Assembly (NCBI GenBank): GCA_900539855.1
Contig: UQDO01000054.1
Span: 1 to 9,388, forward strand
DNA from: an uncultured Oscillospiraceae bacterium
GTDB lineage: Bacteria > Bacillota > Clostridia > Oscillospirales > Acutalibacteraceae
Length of the DNA stretch: 9,388 nucleotides
Reading direction: 5' to 3'
Position 1 is the first letter of the stretch; every line of letters begins with the position of its first letter. The notes below the pieces were generated by a model. The model saw nothing but the letters and a program-made list of their open reading frames with translations, was not told the origin of the DNA and did not search any database. The translations under genes were made by a program, and so were the position numbers. Of this stretch, positions 1 to 7,072 are shown one piece after another.

Positions 1-675
1 GGTGAAGGCTTTGAAGCCACGCCGGAGATCCAGGCTCAGATCGACGCTTACCTGAATGCGCCTCAGATCAAGCATGCATGGGTCGCTTTCATCCCGATGA
101 TCGTTTTCATGGTCGTTCTGAACGTTCTCGATATGAACATTCTCGTTGCCGGCGCGGCTGGCATCCTTGCGACCTGCATCCTCTTCCCCAAGACGATCGG
201 TGGTCTGAACGGTTTCTCGAATCTGTTCACCAGCGGTTTTGACCAGGCAAAGACCGCCATGTTCAACACCGGTGCGATCGTTGCTGTTGCAACCGTCGTC
301 AAACTCACCGACGGCTTCCAGTACCTCGTCGATCTGCTCGGCCAGATGAACGGCAGCCCCTATGTCACCTTCTCCATTGCGACGGTCGTCGTTGCAGCTA
401 TGACCGGTTCCGGTTCCGGCGGCACCAGCGTTGCGATCTCCCTCTTTGCGGACGACTTCATTGCCAAGGGATGTTCTCCCGAGCTGCTGCACAGAATCGG
501 CTCTCTGGCCTGTGACATCTTCGACAACACGCCGCACAACGGCTTCATCGTCACCACACTGACCGTCTGTGGTCTGACGCATAAGGAAGCCTACAAGTAC
601 ATCTGCATCGTCTCCTCTGTGATCCCGCTGATCATCACGATCTTCGCGATCATTGTTGGCCCGATGATGTACTGA
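1..675 (+). CDS. GntP-family permease, C-terminal half (5' truncated by window edge)
   Basis: The frame is open from base 1, so the gene begins upstream; the ATG at 97 is internal and not the start. The 224 visible residues are about half of a GntP-family transporter (usually about 440-450 aa), a membrane permease for gluconate or related sugar acids and hydroxy-carboxylates driven by cation symport. Hydrophobic segments lie near visible residues 27-45, 47-63, 88-102, 122-136 and 200-221. Family-like signatures are the Gly/Ser-rich TGSGSGG (135-141) and DNTPHNG (175-181) followed by a VCGLTHKEAY stretch; GntP proteins carry a similar D-(S/T)-LPHNG motif. The gene ends with TGA and is followed 50 nt later by a strong hairpin. 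It converges on the SDR gene, so it is not in that operon. The substrate cannot be read from the sequence. Codon choice is strongly biased to C-ending codons (ATC, TTC, GTC), unlike the genes to the right. Confidence 0.85.
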   Translation, partial: GEGFEATPEIQAQIDAYLNAPQIKHAWVAFIPMIVFMVVLNVLDMNILVAGAAGILATCILFPKTIGGLNGFSNLFTSGFDQAKTAMFNTGAIVAVATVVKLTDGFQYLVDLLGQMNGSPYVTFSIATVVVAAMTGSGSGGTSVAISLFADDFIAKGCSPELLHRIGSLACDIFDNTPHNGFIVTTLTVCGLTHKEAYKYICIVSSVIPLIITIFAIIVGPMMY

Positions 676-725
676 TCGGACATATCTCTTTCCTACCTTT
701 CTATTTATTCAATACAACCAACTGT

Positions 726-761
726 GGGCGCTTTTCTGAATTCCTCTCCAGAAAAGCGCCC
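726..761. terminator. Bidirectional hairpin terminator between convergent genes
   Basis: A perfect inverted repeat has GGGCGCTTTTCTG at 726-738 pairing with CAGAAAAGCGCCC at 749-761, a 13-bp stem around a 10-nt loop. It lies 50 nt after the permease stop and 56 nt past the stop of the SDR gene on the other strand, so it can serve both convergent units. On the + strand the following bases (GCTTCGTTTGTC) are only moderately T-rich. On the - strand the run is also mixed (ACAGTTGGTTGTATTG). It is therefore a strong hairpin with weak U-tracts on both sides. The rest of 676-817 shows no gene. Confidence 0.8.
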
Positions 762-817
762 GCTTCGTTTGTCTGAGGACTCCCGTCCCTGCCGGGCCGG
801 GTTATAAGAGCTGCCGT

Positions 818-1582
818 TTAATTCTTTTTTTGCTGTCTGAGCCATATCTTCATAACAAGCCTATGCGGCAGAAGCTTTGTCAGGAACACCTGATTCCTGA
901 CCGCGGCGCCGCAGATAGACACGTCACGGTGCTTATCCATGTCATGAAACGCACGTTTTACCACCTGATCGGGGGTGTAAAAGCGGTTATAGTAGGTTAT
1001 AACACTGTCATCTGTCACCGCACGGTCAAAGAATTCGGTTTTAACCCAGCCGGGACACACCGCCATCATGCGTATGCCCCTGCTCCTGATCTCGGCATTC
1101 ACCGCTCTGGTAAAGCTCAGAACAAATGCCTTAGTCGCACCGTAAACGCCTATATACGGCACCGGCTGGAATGCCGACAGAGAGTCTATCTGAAACACCC
1201 TGCCGCCCTCTTTCATAAACGGCAGCGTCGCATAAGTCATGGCTACCAGTGATTTTACGTTGAGATCGACCATGCCGAGCTGATCGTCAAGCGGCATGTC
1301 GCAGAATGCACCGAATTTTCCGTAACCGCTGGCGTTTATAAGGACAGCTACCTCGGGCGACTCGGACTTCAAAAGCTCCTCGTATTCTTTCACGGAGTCG
1401 CCGTTTGTCAGATCAAGCGGCAGCACCCTTACCTTTGACCTCAGTTCCTTTGCCAATTCCTCAAGGCGTTCGCGCCGCCTTGCTATGACCCATATTTCAT
1501 CGAACCGTTCCCTTTTGTCAAGCTCCTTGGCGAACTCGCGGCCCATTCCGCTTGACGCTCCGCTTACAACTGCAATTTTCAT
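818..1582 (-). CDS. Short-chain dehydrogenase/reductase (classical SDR, probably NADP(H)-linked)
   Basis: A 254-aa Rossmann-fold oxidoreductase of normal classical-SDR length. The nucleotide-binding motif is SGASSGMG (7-14), with Ser in place of the usual first Thr. NASG (83-86) stands where the family has NNAG. The catalytic set is intact: Asn108, Ser134, Tyr147 and Lys151 in YGATK, with the usual 13-residue Ser-Tyr spacing, then a CPGWV turn (176-180). Basic residues after the second strand (ARRRERL, 34-40) suggest NADP(H). The C-terminus is Lys/Gln/Arg-rich and has no signal or membrane anchor, so the protein is probably cytosolic. The ATG overlaps the mnmG stop as ATGA, and a GAGG site lies 4 nt upstream of the ATG, with a GGGAG further back, so it is probably translationally coupled to mnmG. 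It is the last gene of the operon. The substrate is unknown; SDRs act on sugars, ketones, steroids or acyl chains and nothing nearby decides this. Confidence 0.88.
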   Translation of the reverse strand: MKIAVVSGASSGMGREFAKELDKRERFDEIWVIARRRERLEELAKELRSKVRVLPLDLTNGDSVKEYEELLKSESPEVAVLINASGYGKFGAFCDMPLDDQLGMVDLNVKSLVAMTYATLPFMKEGGRVFQIDSLSAFQPVPYIGVYGATKAFVLSFTRAVNAEIRSRGIRMMAVCPGWVKTEFFDRAVTDDSVITYYNRFYTPDQVVKRAFHDMDKHRDVSICGAAVRNQVFLTKLLPHRLVMKIWLRQQKKN

Positions 1583-3468
1583 TTATCCTCGCTCCCTTTA
1601 CGGTTTTTATGTTCAAGATATATAAGCATGACCGATATGTCCGCAGGGCTGACGCCCGATATCCTCGATGCCTGCCCTATGCTTTCCGGCATTATTTTTT
1701 TGAGCTTTTCGACCGCCTCGAGCCTTAATCCCCCGATGCTGTCATAGTCTATGTCAGCCGGTATCTTTCTGCTTTCAAGCCGCGTCATTTCCTTTACCGT
1801 CGCAAGCTGCTTTTCAATATATCCGGCATATTTTATCCCGATCTCGACCTTTTCGGCAACGTCTGCCTCAAGCTCTGGTCTGTCCTTATCAAATGGTGCC
1901 AGCATTGCGTAGCCTATTTCCGGACGGCGTATGAGATCGGCGAGACTGGCACCGTTTTTAAGCGGCGCGGTACCGGCACTTAAAAGAAAATCATTGAGGC
2001 TTTCGGTCGGCGCGAGATATGTCGTTTCGAGCCGCTTTATTTCATTTTCCTTTTCCGTTTTTCTCTTTAAAAACCTTTCATACTCGCCGTCGCTGAGCAG
2101 CCCTATTTCGTGACCGGTCGGCATAAGCCGCTCGTCGGCATTGTCCTGCCTGAGTATCAGCCTATATTCCGAGCGTGAGGTCATCATTCTGTAGGGATCG
2201 GAGCAGCCCTTTGTGCAAAGGTCGTCGATAAGAGTACCTATATACGACCCCTGACGCGGAAGGACGAGCGGCGCTTTGCCCTTAACCTTCAACGCGGCAT
2301 TGATGCCTGCGACCAGTCCCTGCGCGGCAGCCTCCTCGTAGCCCGACGAGCCGTTGAACTGCCCGGCTCCGTAAAGTCCCGGATATTCTTTCAGCTCAAG
2401 CGTGGTCTTAAGAGCCAGCGGATCGACGCATGAATATTCGATAGCGTAAGCGTTACGCATTATCTGAACGTTTTCCAAGCCCTTTATGGTCCTGTAAAAC
2501 TCTATCTGTACCTCCTCCGGCAGCGACGATGACATCCCCTGAAGATACATTTCCTCGGTATCCCTGCCGCACGGCTCAATAAAAAGCTGGTGACGGGGCT
2601 TGTCCGAAAACCGCACTATCTTGTCCTCGATACTGGGGCAATACCTCGGTCCCACACCCTCGATAACGCCGGAATAGAGCGGCGAGCGGTGAAGATTATC
2701 AAGTATGACCTTTTTCGTGCGGTCGTTGGTATACGAGATATAGCAGACCGCGGAATTGTCTATATCATTTTTATTTGTCGAATAGCTGAACGGCGTTATA
2801 TCACTGTCGCCCGGCTGAAGGTCAAGACCCTCGGTATTTATGCTCGAGCGCAGCACCCTTGCCGGCGTTCCGGTCTTGAAGCGTCTTAAAGGCAGCCCTA
2901 ACCGCAGCAGCGACTCGCAAAGCGCGTTTGCAGGGAACATTCCGTCAGGTCCGCTTTCAAAGTTCACCTCACCTACATATATCCTGCCCTTTAGATATGT
3001 GCCGGTCGCAATGACCACGGCACCCACCTCATACTCCGCGCCGAGCCTTGTTATGCAATGCCACTTGTCGCCCACAGGTATTACATCGGTTATCTCAGCC
3101 TGTTTAAGGCAGAGGTTCTGCTGCAGCTCCAAAGCATGCTTCATATATGACGCATATGCCCTGCGGTCTATCTGTGCGCGTAAAGAGTGCACAGCCGGTC
3201 CCTTGCCGCGGTTGAGCATGCGGTTCTGTATCGTGTTTTTATCGGCTGCCTTTGCCATTTCTCCGCCAAGTGCGTCGATCTCGCGCACAAGGTGACCTTT
3301 AGCCGTTCCGCCTATCGACGGATTGCATGGCATATTCCCTACGGCATCCATATTTATCGTAAAAACAACGGTTGAAGCACCGAGCCTTGCGGCTGCCAGA
3401 GCAGCCTCTATTCCGGCATGACCGGCGCCTATTACCGCAACATCATATTTTCCTGCATCATAATTCAT
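1579..3468 (-). CDS. mnmG: tRNA uridine-5-carboxymethylaminomethyl modification enzyme MnmG (GidA)
   Basis: A 629-aa FAD-dependent protein of typical full length. With MnmE it installs the (carboxymethyl)aminomethyl group at C5 of uridine 34 in tRNAs reading split codon boxes, using methylene-tetrahydrofolate and FAD/NADH. The N-terminal FAD-binding GAGHAG (14-19) is followed by the family signature CNPSIGG (48-54, containing a conserved Cys) and a GKGPAVHSLRAQ stretch (88-99). A second cofactor-contacting block, GAGQFNGSSGYEEAAAQG, lies near 366-383. The C-terminal helical region that contacts MnmE and tRNA ends with SRISGVSPADISVML. The ATG start matches the family N-terminus and is preceded by AAGG at suitable spacing. 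The gene begins 9 nt after the mnmE stop and overlaps the SDR start by 4 nt. No truncation or missing key residue is seen. Confidence 0.97.
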   Translation of the reverse strand: MNYDAGKYDVAVIGAGHAGIEAALAAARLGASTVVFTINMDAVGNMPCNPSIGGTAKGHLVREIDALGGEMAKAADKNTIQNRMLNRGKGPAVHSLRAQIDRRAYASYMKHALELQQNLCLKQAEITDVIPVGDKWHCITRLGAEYEVGAVVIATGTYLKGRIYVGEVNFESGPDGMFPANALCESLLRLGLPLRRFKTGTPARVLRSSINTEGLDLQPGDSDITPFSYSTNKNDIDNSAVCYISYTNDRTKKVILDNLHRSPLYSGVIEGVGPRYCPSIEDKIVRFSDKPRHQLFIEPCGRDTEEMYLQGMSSSLPEEVQIEFYRTIKGLENVQIMRNAYAIEYSCVDPLALKTTLELKEYPGLYGAGQFNGSSGYEEAAAQGLVAGINAALKVKGKAPLVLPRQGSYIGTLIDDLCTKGCSDPYRMMTSRSEYRLILRQDNADERLMPTGHEIGLLSDGEYERFLKRKTEKENEIKRLETTYLAPTESLNDFLLSAGTAPLKNGASLADLIRRPEIGYAMLAPFDKDRPELEADVAEKVEIGIKYAGYIEKQLATVKEMTRLESRKIPADIDYDSIGGLRLEAVEKLKKIMPESIGQASRISGVSPADISVMLIYLEHKNRKGSEDK

Positions 3469-3477
3469 GATAAAACC

Positions 3478-4845
3478 TTATTTCCCTACGCAGAATTTTG
3501 AAAACACTTCGTTTGTGACCTCGACAGTCACCCTTTCGCCCGTCAGCTCATAAAGAGCCGACAGCGCCTCATCGATAAGCACTCCAACGGCGTCGACCGT
3601 AATACCGCTTTCAAGAGCCGACAAAGCCTCCTTTACCGACCTTTCGGCGCGCACCGCGCAGTCGCGCTGGCGCTCGTTGAGATAAACCGCCGAGCTGCCG
3701 TCAAGATGCTCTGCGGCGGTCACTTCTTTTATCGCATCCGCCAACCTTTTTATTCCGTCCCCTGTCTTTGCCGAGACCGAAACGGTAAACTGCCGTTCGT
3801 CCTTTATGCCTTCCGGCTCGTAAGCCGCTATGTCAGATTTATTATAGACCACTACGGTCGGTTTGCCGCAGACCAGCCGCATTATTTCAGAGCTGTCATA
3901 AGACGCATCCGACCCGTCAAGCAGCACTATCACAAGGTCAGCCGAGGCTATGCGCTCCTTGGTCCTTTCAACGCCTATTTTTTCGACCGGATCGGCGGTA
4001 TCGTGAAGTCCTGCCGTGTCGCACAGTCTCAGTGTCACACCGCCGAACGAGACCGTTTCCTCTACCGTGTCGCGCGTAGTACCGGCGACCGGCGTCACTA
4101 TCGAACGGTCATACCCCGTGAGCCTGTTCATAAGGGTTGACTTTCCGGCGTTGGGCGGTCCTATTATAACCGTGTTTATACCGTTTTTTATCATACGTCC
4201 GGTATCGTAATCCGATATAAGAGTACCAAGCCTGCAAGCCGCATTTTCGAGCAGCTCACCAAGCTTATCGATACCGCTGAATTCCGGCTCCTCGTCCGGA
4301 AAATCGGAAAACGCCGCGACTGTGGCGGCTGCAAATTTGAGCTCGTCCCGTATCCTGCCGCATTTTTCGGATACTGCGCCGCCCAAAGCCGCAAGTCCGG
4401 CAGAAAGCGCCTGCCTGTCCGACGCGGAAATGATGTCCATGACCGCCTCTGCTTCCGACAGATCAAGCTTTCCGTTTAAAAAAGCGCGCTTTGTAAACTC
4501 GCCGCGCTCTGCCGGGACGGCTCCGGCGTCAATGGCGGCTCTGAGCGCCGCCCTTACCACATAATCACCGCCGTGCACCGAAAGCTCTACAATATCTTCG
4601 CCGGTGTAGCTTTTAGGCGCCTTAAAAACAAGTGCAATGCACTGGTCTATCGTGTCGCCGCTTTTATCGTGCAGGGTGCCGAAATGTGCAGAATACCCCA
4701 CCGAGCCTTTAAGCCTTTTTCCGCTTGCAGCGGTAAAAATGCTGTCGGCGATATCCGCGGCATTGCTGCCCGATATCCTCACAACGCCGATGCCGCCCTC
4801 GCCGGTCGGCGTCGAGATCGCTGCTATTGTTGTATCGGTATTCAT
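3478..4845 (-). CDS. mnmE: tRNA modification GTPase MnmE (TrmE/ThdF)
   Basis: A 455-aa G protein, partner of MnmG in U34 modification. The N-terminal tetrahydrofolate-binding domain starts with the family-like TIAAISTPTGEGGIGVVRISG region (6-26). The helical domain has the conserved block around RAFLNGKLDLSEAEAV (120-135). The inserted G domain carries G1 GPPNAGKST (229-237), G2 GTTRDT (255-260), G3 DTAG (276-279) and G4 NKSD (335-338). The protein ends in CVGK (452-455), the C-terminal C-x-G-K motif whose Cys is needed for tRNA modification. Everything required for activity is present. The start is 20 nt after the feoB stop. The best ribosome-binding site (AAAGGA) is 12 nt before the ATG, rather far, and could lower initiation or require coupling to feoB translation. 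mnmE directly followed by mnmG is the common bacterial order; feoAB just upstream is not. Confidence 0.97.
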   Translation of the reverse strand: MNTDTTIAAISTPTGEGGIGVVRISGSNAADIADSIFTAASGKRLKGSVGYSAHFGTLHDKSGDTIDQCIALVFKAPKSYTGEDIVELSVHGGDYVVRAALRAAIDAGAVPAERGEFTKRAFLNGKLDLSEAEAVMDIISASDRQALSAGLAALGGAVSEKCGRIRDELKFAAATVAAFSDFPDEEPEFSGIDKLGELLENAACRLGTLISDYDTGRMIKNGINTVIIGPPNAGKSTLMNRLTGYDRSIVTPVAGTTRDTVEETVSFGGVTLRLCDTAGLHDTADPVEKIGVERTKERIASADLVIVLLDGSDASYDSSEIMRLVCGKPTVVVYNKSDIAAYEPEGIKDERQFTVSVSAKTGDGIKRLADAIKEVTAAEHLDGSSAVYLNERQRDCAVRAERSVKEALSALESGITVDAVGVLIDEALSALYELTGERVTVEVTNEVFSKFCVGK

Positions 4846-4865
4846 CTATATATCATATCCTTTTA

Positions 4866-6812
4866 TCATAATCCGGCAATCAGTGCCAACCTGTATATCA
4901 AAAATGCTGTCACCCACGCGACACCTATATGAATCACCAGCGTCCTTATCGCCGCTCGCTTTGAGTGCAGCTCGCCTGCTATCGCGCCGAGCGTTGCGAC
5001 ACACGGTGAATACATAAGCGTAAACGCAGCGAATGACATTGCAGCGGCAGAGGAGAAAAGTGCCGCCGGGTCGCCCGACACTATATTCATCGTGCCTACC
5101 ACCATTTCCTTTGCGATGATTCCGCTCATAAGCGCGACCGCAGCCTGCCATGAACCGAAGCCGAGCGGCGACAGAAGCGGAGCCAGAGCCTTTCCTATGT
5201 ACGCCAATATGCTTTTTTCGGCGGCAGAGCCTATATAATTTAATCTGCAGTCAAAGCTGACTAAAAACCATATGACAATACCTGCAAGCAAAAGCACGGT
5301 GCCGGCTTTGGTCAGAAAGTCGCCCAGCCGGCTTTTCATATGCAGTGCCACGCTTTTTAAGGTCGGTATCCTGTATTCGGGAAGCTCAAGGACAAAATCG
5401 CCGGTCCGTTTGACCCCTCTTGACATTATAAACGCGGAAAGCACAGTTGCCAATATACCGAGCAGATATATAAGCACAACCGTGCGAAAACGCGTGCCTT
5501 TTGAAAATACTCCGAGAGCCATCATGTAGACCGGTATTTTTGCCGAACAGGATATAAACGGAACCGACAGCGCAGTCACCTTTTTCAACCTGCCGTTTTC
5601 TATCGTCCGCGCTGCCATGACCGCCGGAACGGTGCATCCGAAGCCTATACACATAGGTATAAATGACCTGCCGGACAGTCCTACCGATCTTAAAAGGCGG
5701 TCGGTTACAAAGGCGGCGCGCGCCATGTATCCGCTGTCCTCCAAAAGCGACAGTGCAAAGAAAAGCAGCGCCAGCTGTGGTAAAAACGCAACTACCGAAC
5801 CGACACCAGATATTATCCCGTCGGTTATAAGCCCTTTCAGCCACTCGGCTGCACCTATTTTTGTAAGTAATCCGTAGATAAATTCGGACAGCATTCCCAT
5901 AAGACCCGAAGCATATTCGGAAAGCGTCGTTCCGACATTGCCGAAAACTATAAGGAATATCCCCGTCATAATGGCAAGCAGCAGCAATATGGCTGTAAAT
6001 CTTCCGGTCGCTATCCTGTCTATTTTACCGGTCAACGTCTCTCTCGGTTTACCGTTCATCGACACAGCCGACGCCACAAGCGCGTCAATCGCTTTGTACC
6101 GCCCGGATGCCGCCGATATGACATTCTTTGATATTTCCGCTTCCTGCCTTTTTGCGATATCACCGCAAATTTCGGACTCTGCCGGGCCTGTAAACGCCTT
6201 CAAGGCGTAAAACCTCGGCGACAGCTTCCGTGAAGGGTCGCTGTCAAGCGCCTTCTGATATCTGCCGACTTTTGTCTCGGTGTCGTTGTCATATTTCACC
6301 CAGCCGCGACCGGTTTTACCGGCGGCTGATCTGAGTGCGTCGAGCAATTCGTCGGTACCGCTGCCGGACGAAGCCGATATAAGCACAAATTTGCAGCCTG
6401 TCGTTTTTTCAAGCTGCTCTTTGTCCAGCGTTATTCCGCGTTTTTTCAGAACGTCGCTCATGTTGAGCGCCACAACAACAGGTATTCCGGTATCGCACAG
6501 CTCGCTTGTAAGGTACAGCCCACGTTGGAGCACAGTAGAGTCAACCACATTAAGAATAACGTCCGGCGTGCTGTCGGTCAGGTACCGGAGCGTCACCGCT
6601 TCCTCCGGAGAATATGGTGACAGCGAATATGTGCCGGGCAGGTCGGTCAATATGATATTTTTATCATTTACTGCCCTGCCGCTTTTCTTTTCGACCGTAA
6701 CGCCGGGGAAGTTACCTACCGTCCTGTCCTCTCCGGTCAGTCTGTTGTAAAGTGTTGTTTTTCCGCAGTTTGGATTTCCCGCAAGCGCTATCTCTAATCT
6801 CGTTGTGTTCAT
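4866..6812 (-). CDS. feoB: Ferrous iron transport protein B (FeoB), GTPase-permease
   Basis: A 648-aa inner-membrane Fe(II) importer, near the short end of the family's usual length. The cytosolic G domain shows G1 GNPNCGKT (12-19), the G2 region GNFPGVTV (33-40), G3 DLPG (57-60), G4 NMSD (117-120) and G5 SAS (146-148). A helical guanine-dissociation-inhibitor-like region follows (about 175-265). The membrane domain starts near 272. Gate 1 includes GRSFIPMCIGFGCTVP (381-396) and PFISCSAKIP (418-427). Gate 2 includes AKEMVVGT (567-574) and YSPCVATLGAI (601-611). Cys393, Cys422 and Cys604 are the gate-region cysteines expected for iron passage. The ATG overlaps the feoA stop by ATGA and has AAGGA 6 nt or so upstream. 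No feoC-like gene follows; mnmE comes next after 20 nt. No Fur-like site was recognised nearby. Confidence 0.96.
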   Translation of the reverse strand: MNTTRLEIALAGNPNCGKTTLYNRLTGEDRTVGNFPGVTVEKKSGRAVNDKNIILTDLPGTYSLSPYSPEEAVTLRYLTDSTPDVILNVVDSTVLQRGLYLTSELCDTGIPVVVALNMSDVLKKRGITLDKEQLEKTTGCKFVLISASSGSGTDELLDALRSAAGKTGRGWVKYDNDTETKVGRYQKALDSDPSRKLSPRFYALKAFTGPAESEICGDIAKRQEAEISKNVISAASGRYKAIDALVASAVSMNGKPRETLTGKIDRIATGRFTAILLLLAIMTGIFLIVFGNVGTTLSEYASGLMGMLSEFIYGLLTKIGAAEWLKGLITDGIISGVGSVVAFLPQLALLFFALSLLEDSGYMARAAFVTDRLLRSVGLSGRSFIPMCIGFGCTVPAVMAARTIENGRLKKVTALSVPFISCSAKIPVYMMALGVFSKGTRFRTVVLIYLLGILATVLSAFIMSRGVKRTGDFVLELPEYRIPTLKSVALHMKSRLGDFLTKAGTVLLLAGIVIWFLVSFDCRLNYIGSAAEKSILAYIGKALAPLLSPLGFGSWQAAVALMSGIIAKEMVVGTMNIVSGDPAALFSSAAAMSFAAFTLMYSPCVATLGAIAGELHSKRAAIRTLVIHIGVAWVTAFLIYRLALIAGL

Positions 6813-7045
6813 ATTGCTTCCTTATAATCGACCAAAATATTTGCCGCATCGTTTTTTGCAAGGCTGAGTGTATATCCACGCAGGTGGAACATGAGCGGAT
6901 CGCCGAACGGCGCAGCCCCCGAAAGCTCAATTTCCGTACCCGGCACGGCACCGAGATCGCAGAGCCTTGTGAGCAGTACACCGCTGCATTTAAGTTCCCT
7001 TATAACGGCGGTACATCCTTTTTTGAGCTTATCGGCTGAAAACAT
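6809..7045 (-). CDS. feoA: Ferrous iron transport protein A (FeoA), SH3-like
   Basis: A 78-aa cytosolic protein of normal FeoA length with the SH3-like beta-barrel pattern. Features are the N-terminal LKKGCTAVI turn (7-15), a central LCDLGAVPGTEIEL block (28-41), APFGDPLMF (45-53) and a final LRGYTLSLAKNDAANILV (55-72). FeoA binds FeoB and is needed for efficient Fe(II) uptake. The ATG is preceded by AGGGGAG at about 8 nt, one of the best Shine-Dalgarno sites in the operon. The gene starts 27 nt after the stop of the LRR lipoprotein gene and overlaps feoB by 4 nt. No convincing promoter or terminator lies in the 27-nt gap. An AT-rich stretch there (TTTAATATAAATTTT on the - strand) could hold a -10 element, but no good -35 is seen, so co-transcription with the lipoprotein gene is likely. 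Confidence 0.94.
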   Translation of the reverse strand: MFSADKLKKGCTAVIRELKCSGVLLTRLCDLGAVPGTEIELSGAAPFGDPLMFHLRGYTLSLAKNDAANILVDYKEAI

Positions 7046-7072
7046 GCGCTTTGCTCCCCTTTAAAATTTATA

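Noticed and set aside
792..800. CCGG-G-CCGG palindrome in the convergent intergenic region
   Set aside because: A loop of one base cannot form a stable RNA hairpin, and the 13-bp stem at 726-761 already explains termination.
3706..4140. Open frames on the + strand opposite mnmE, and similar ones opposite mnmG, feoB and the lipoprotein genes
   Set aside because: They lie wholly antisense to genes with clear family motifs, show no recognisable domain and lack ribosome-binding sites; they follow from the GC pattern of the real coding strand.
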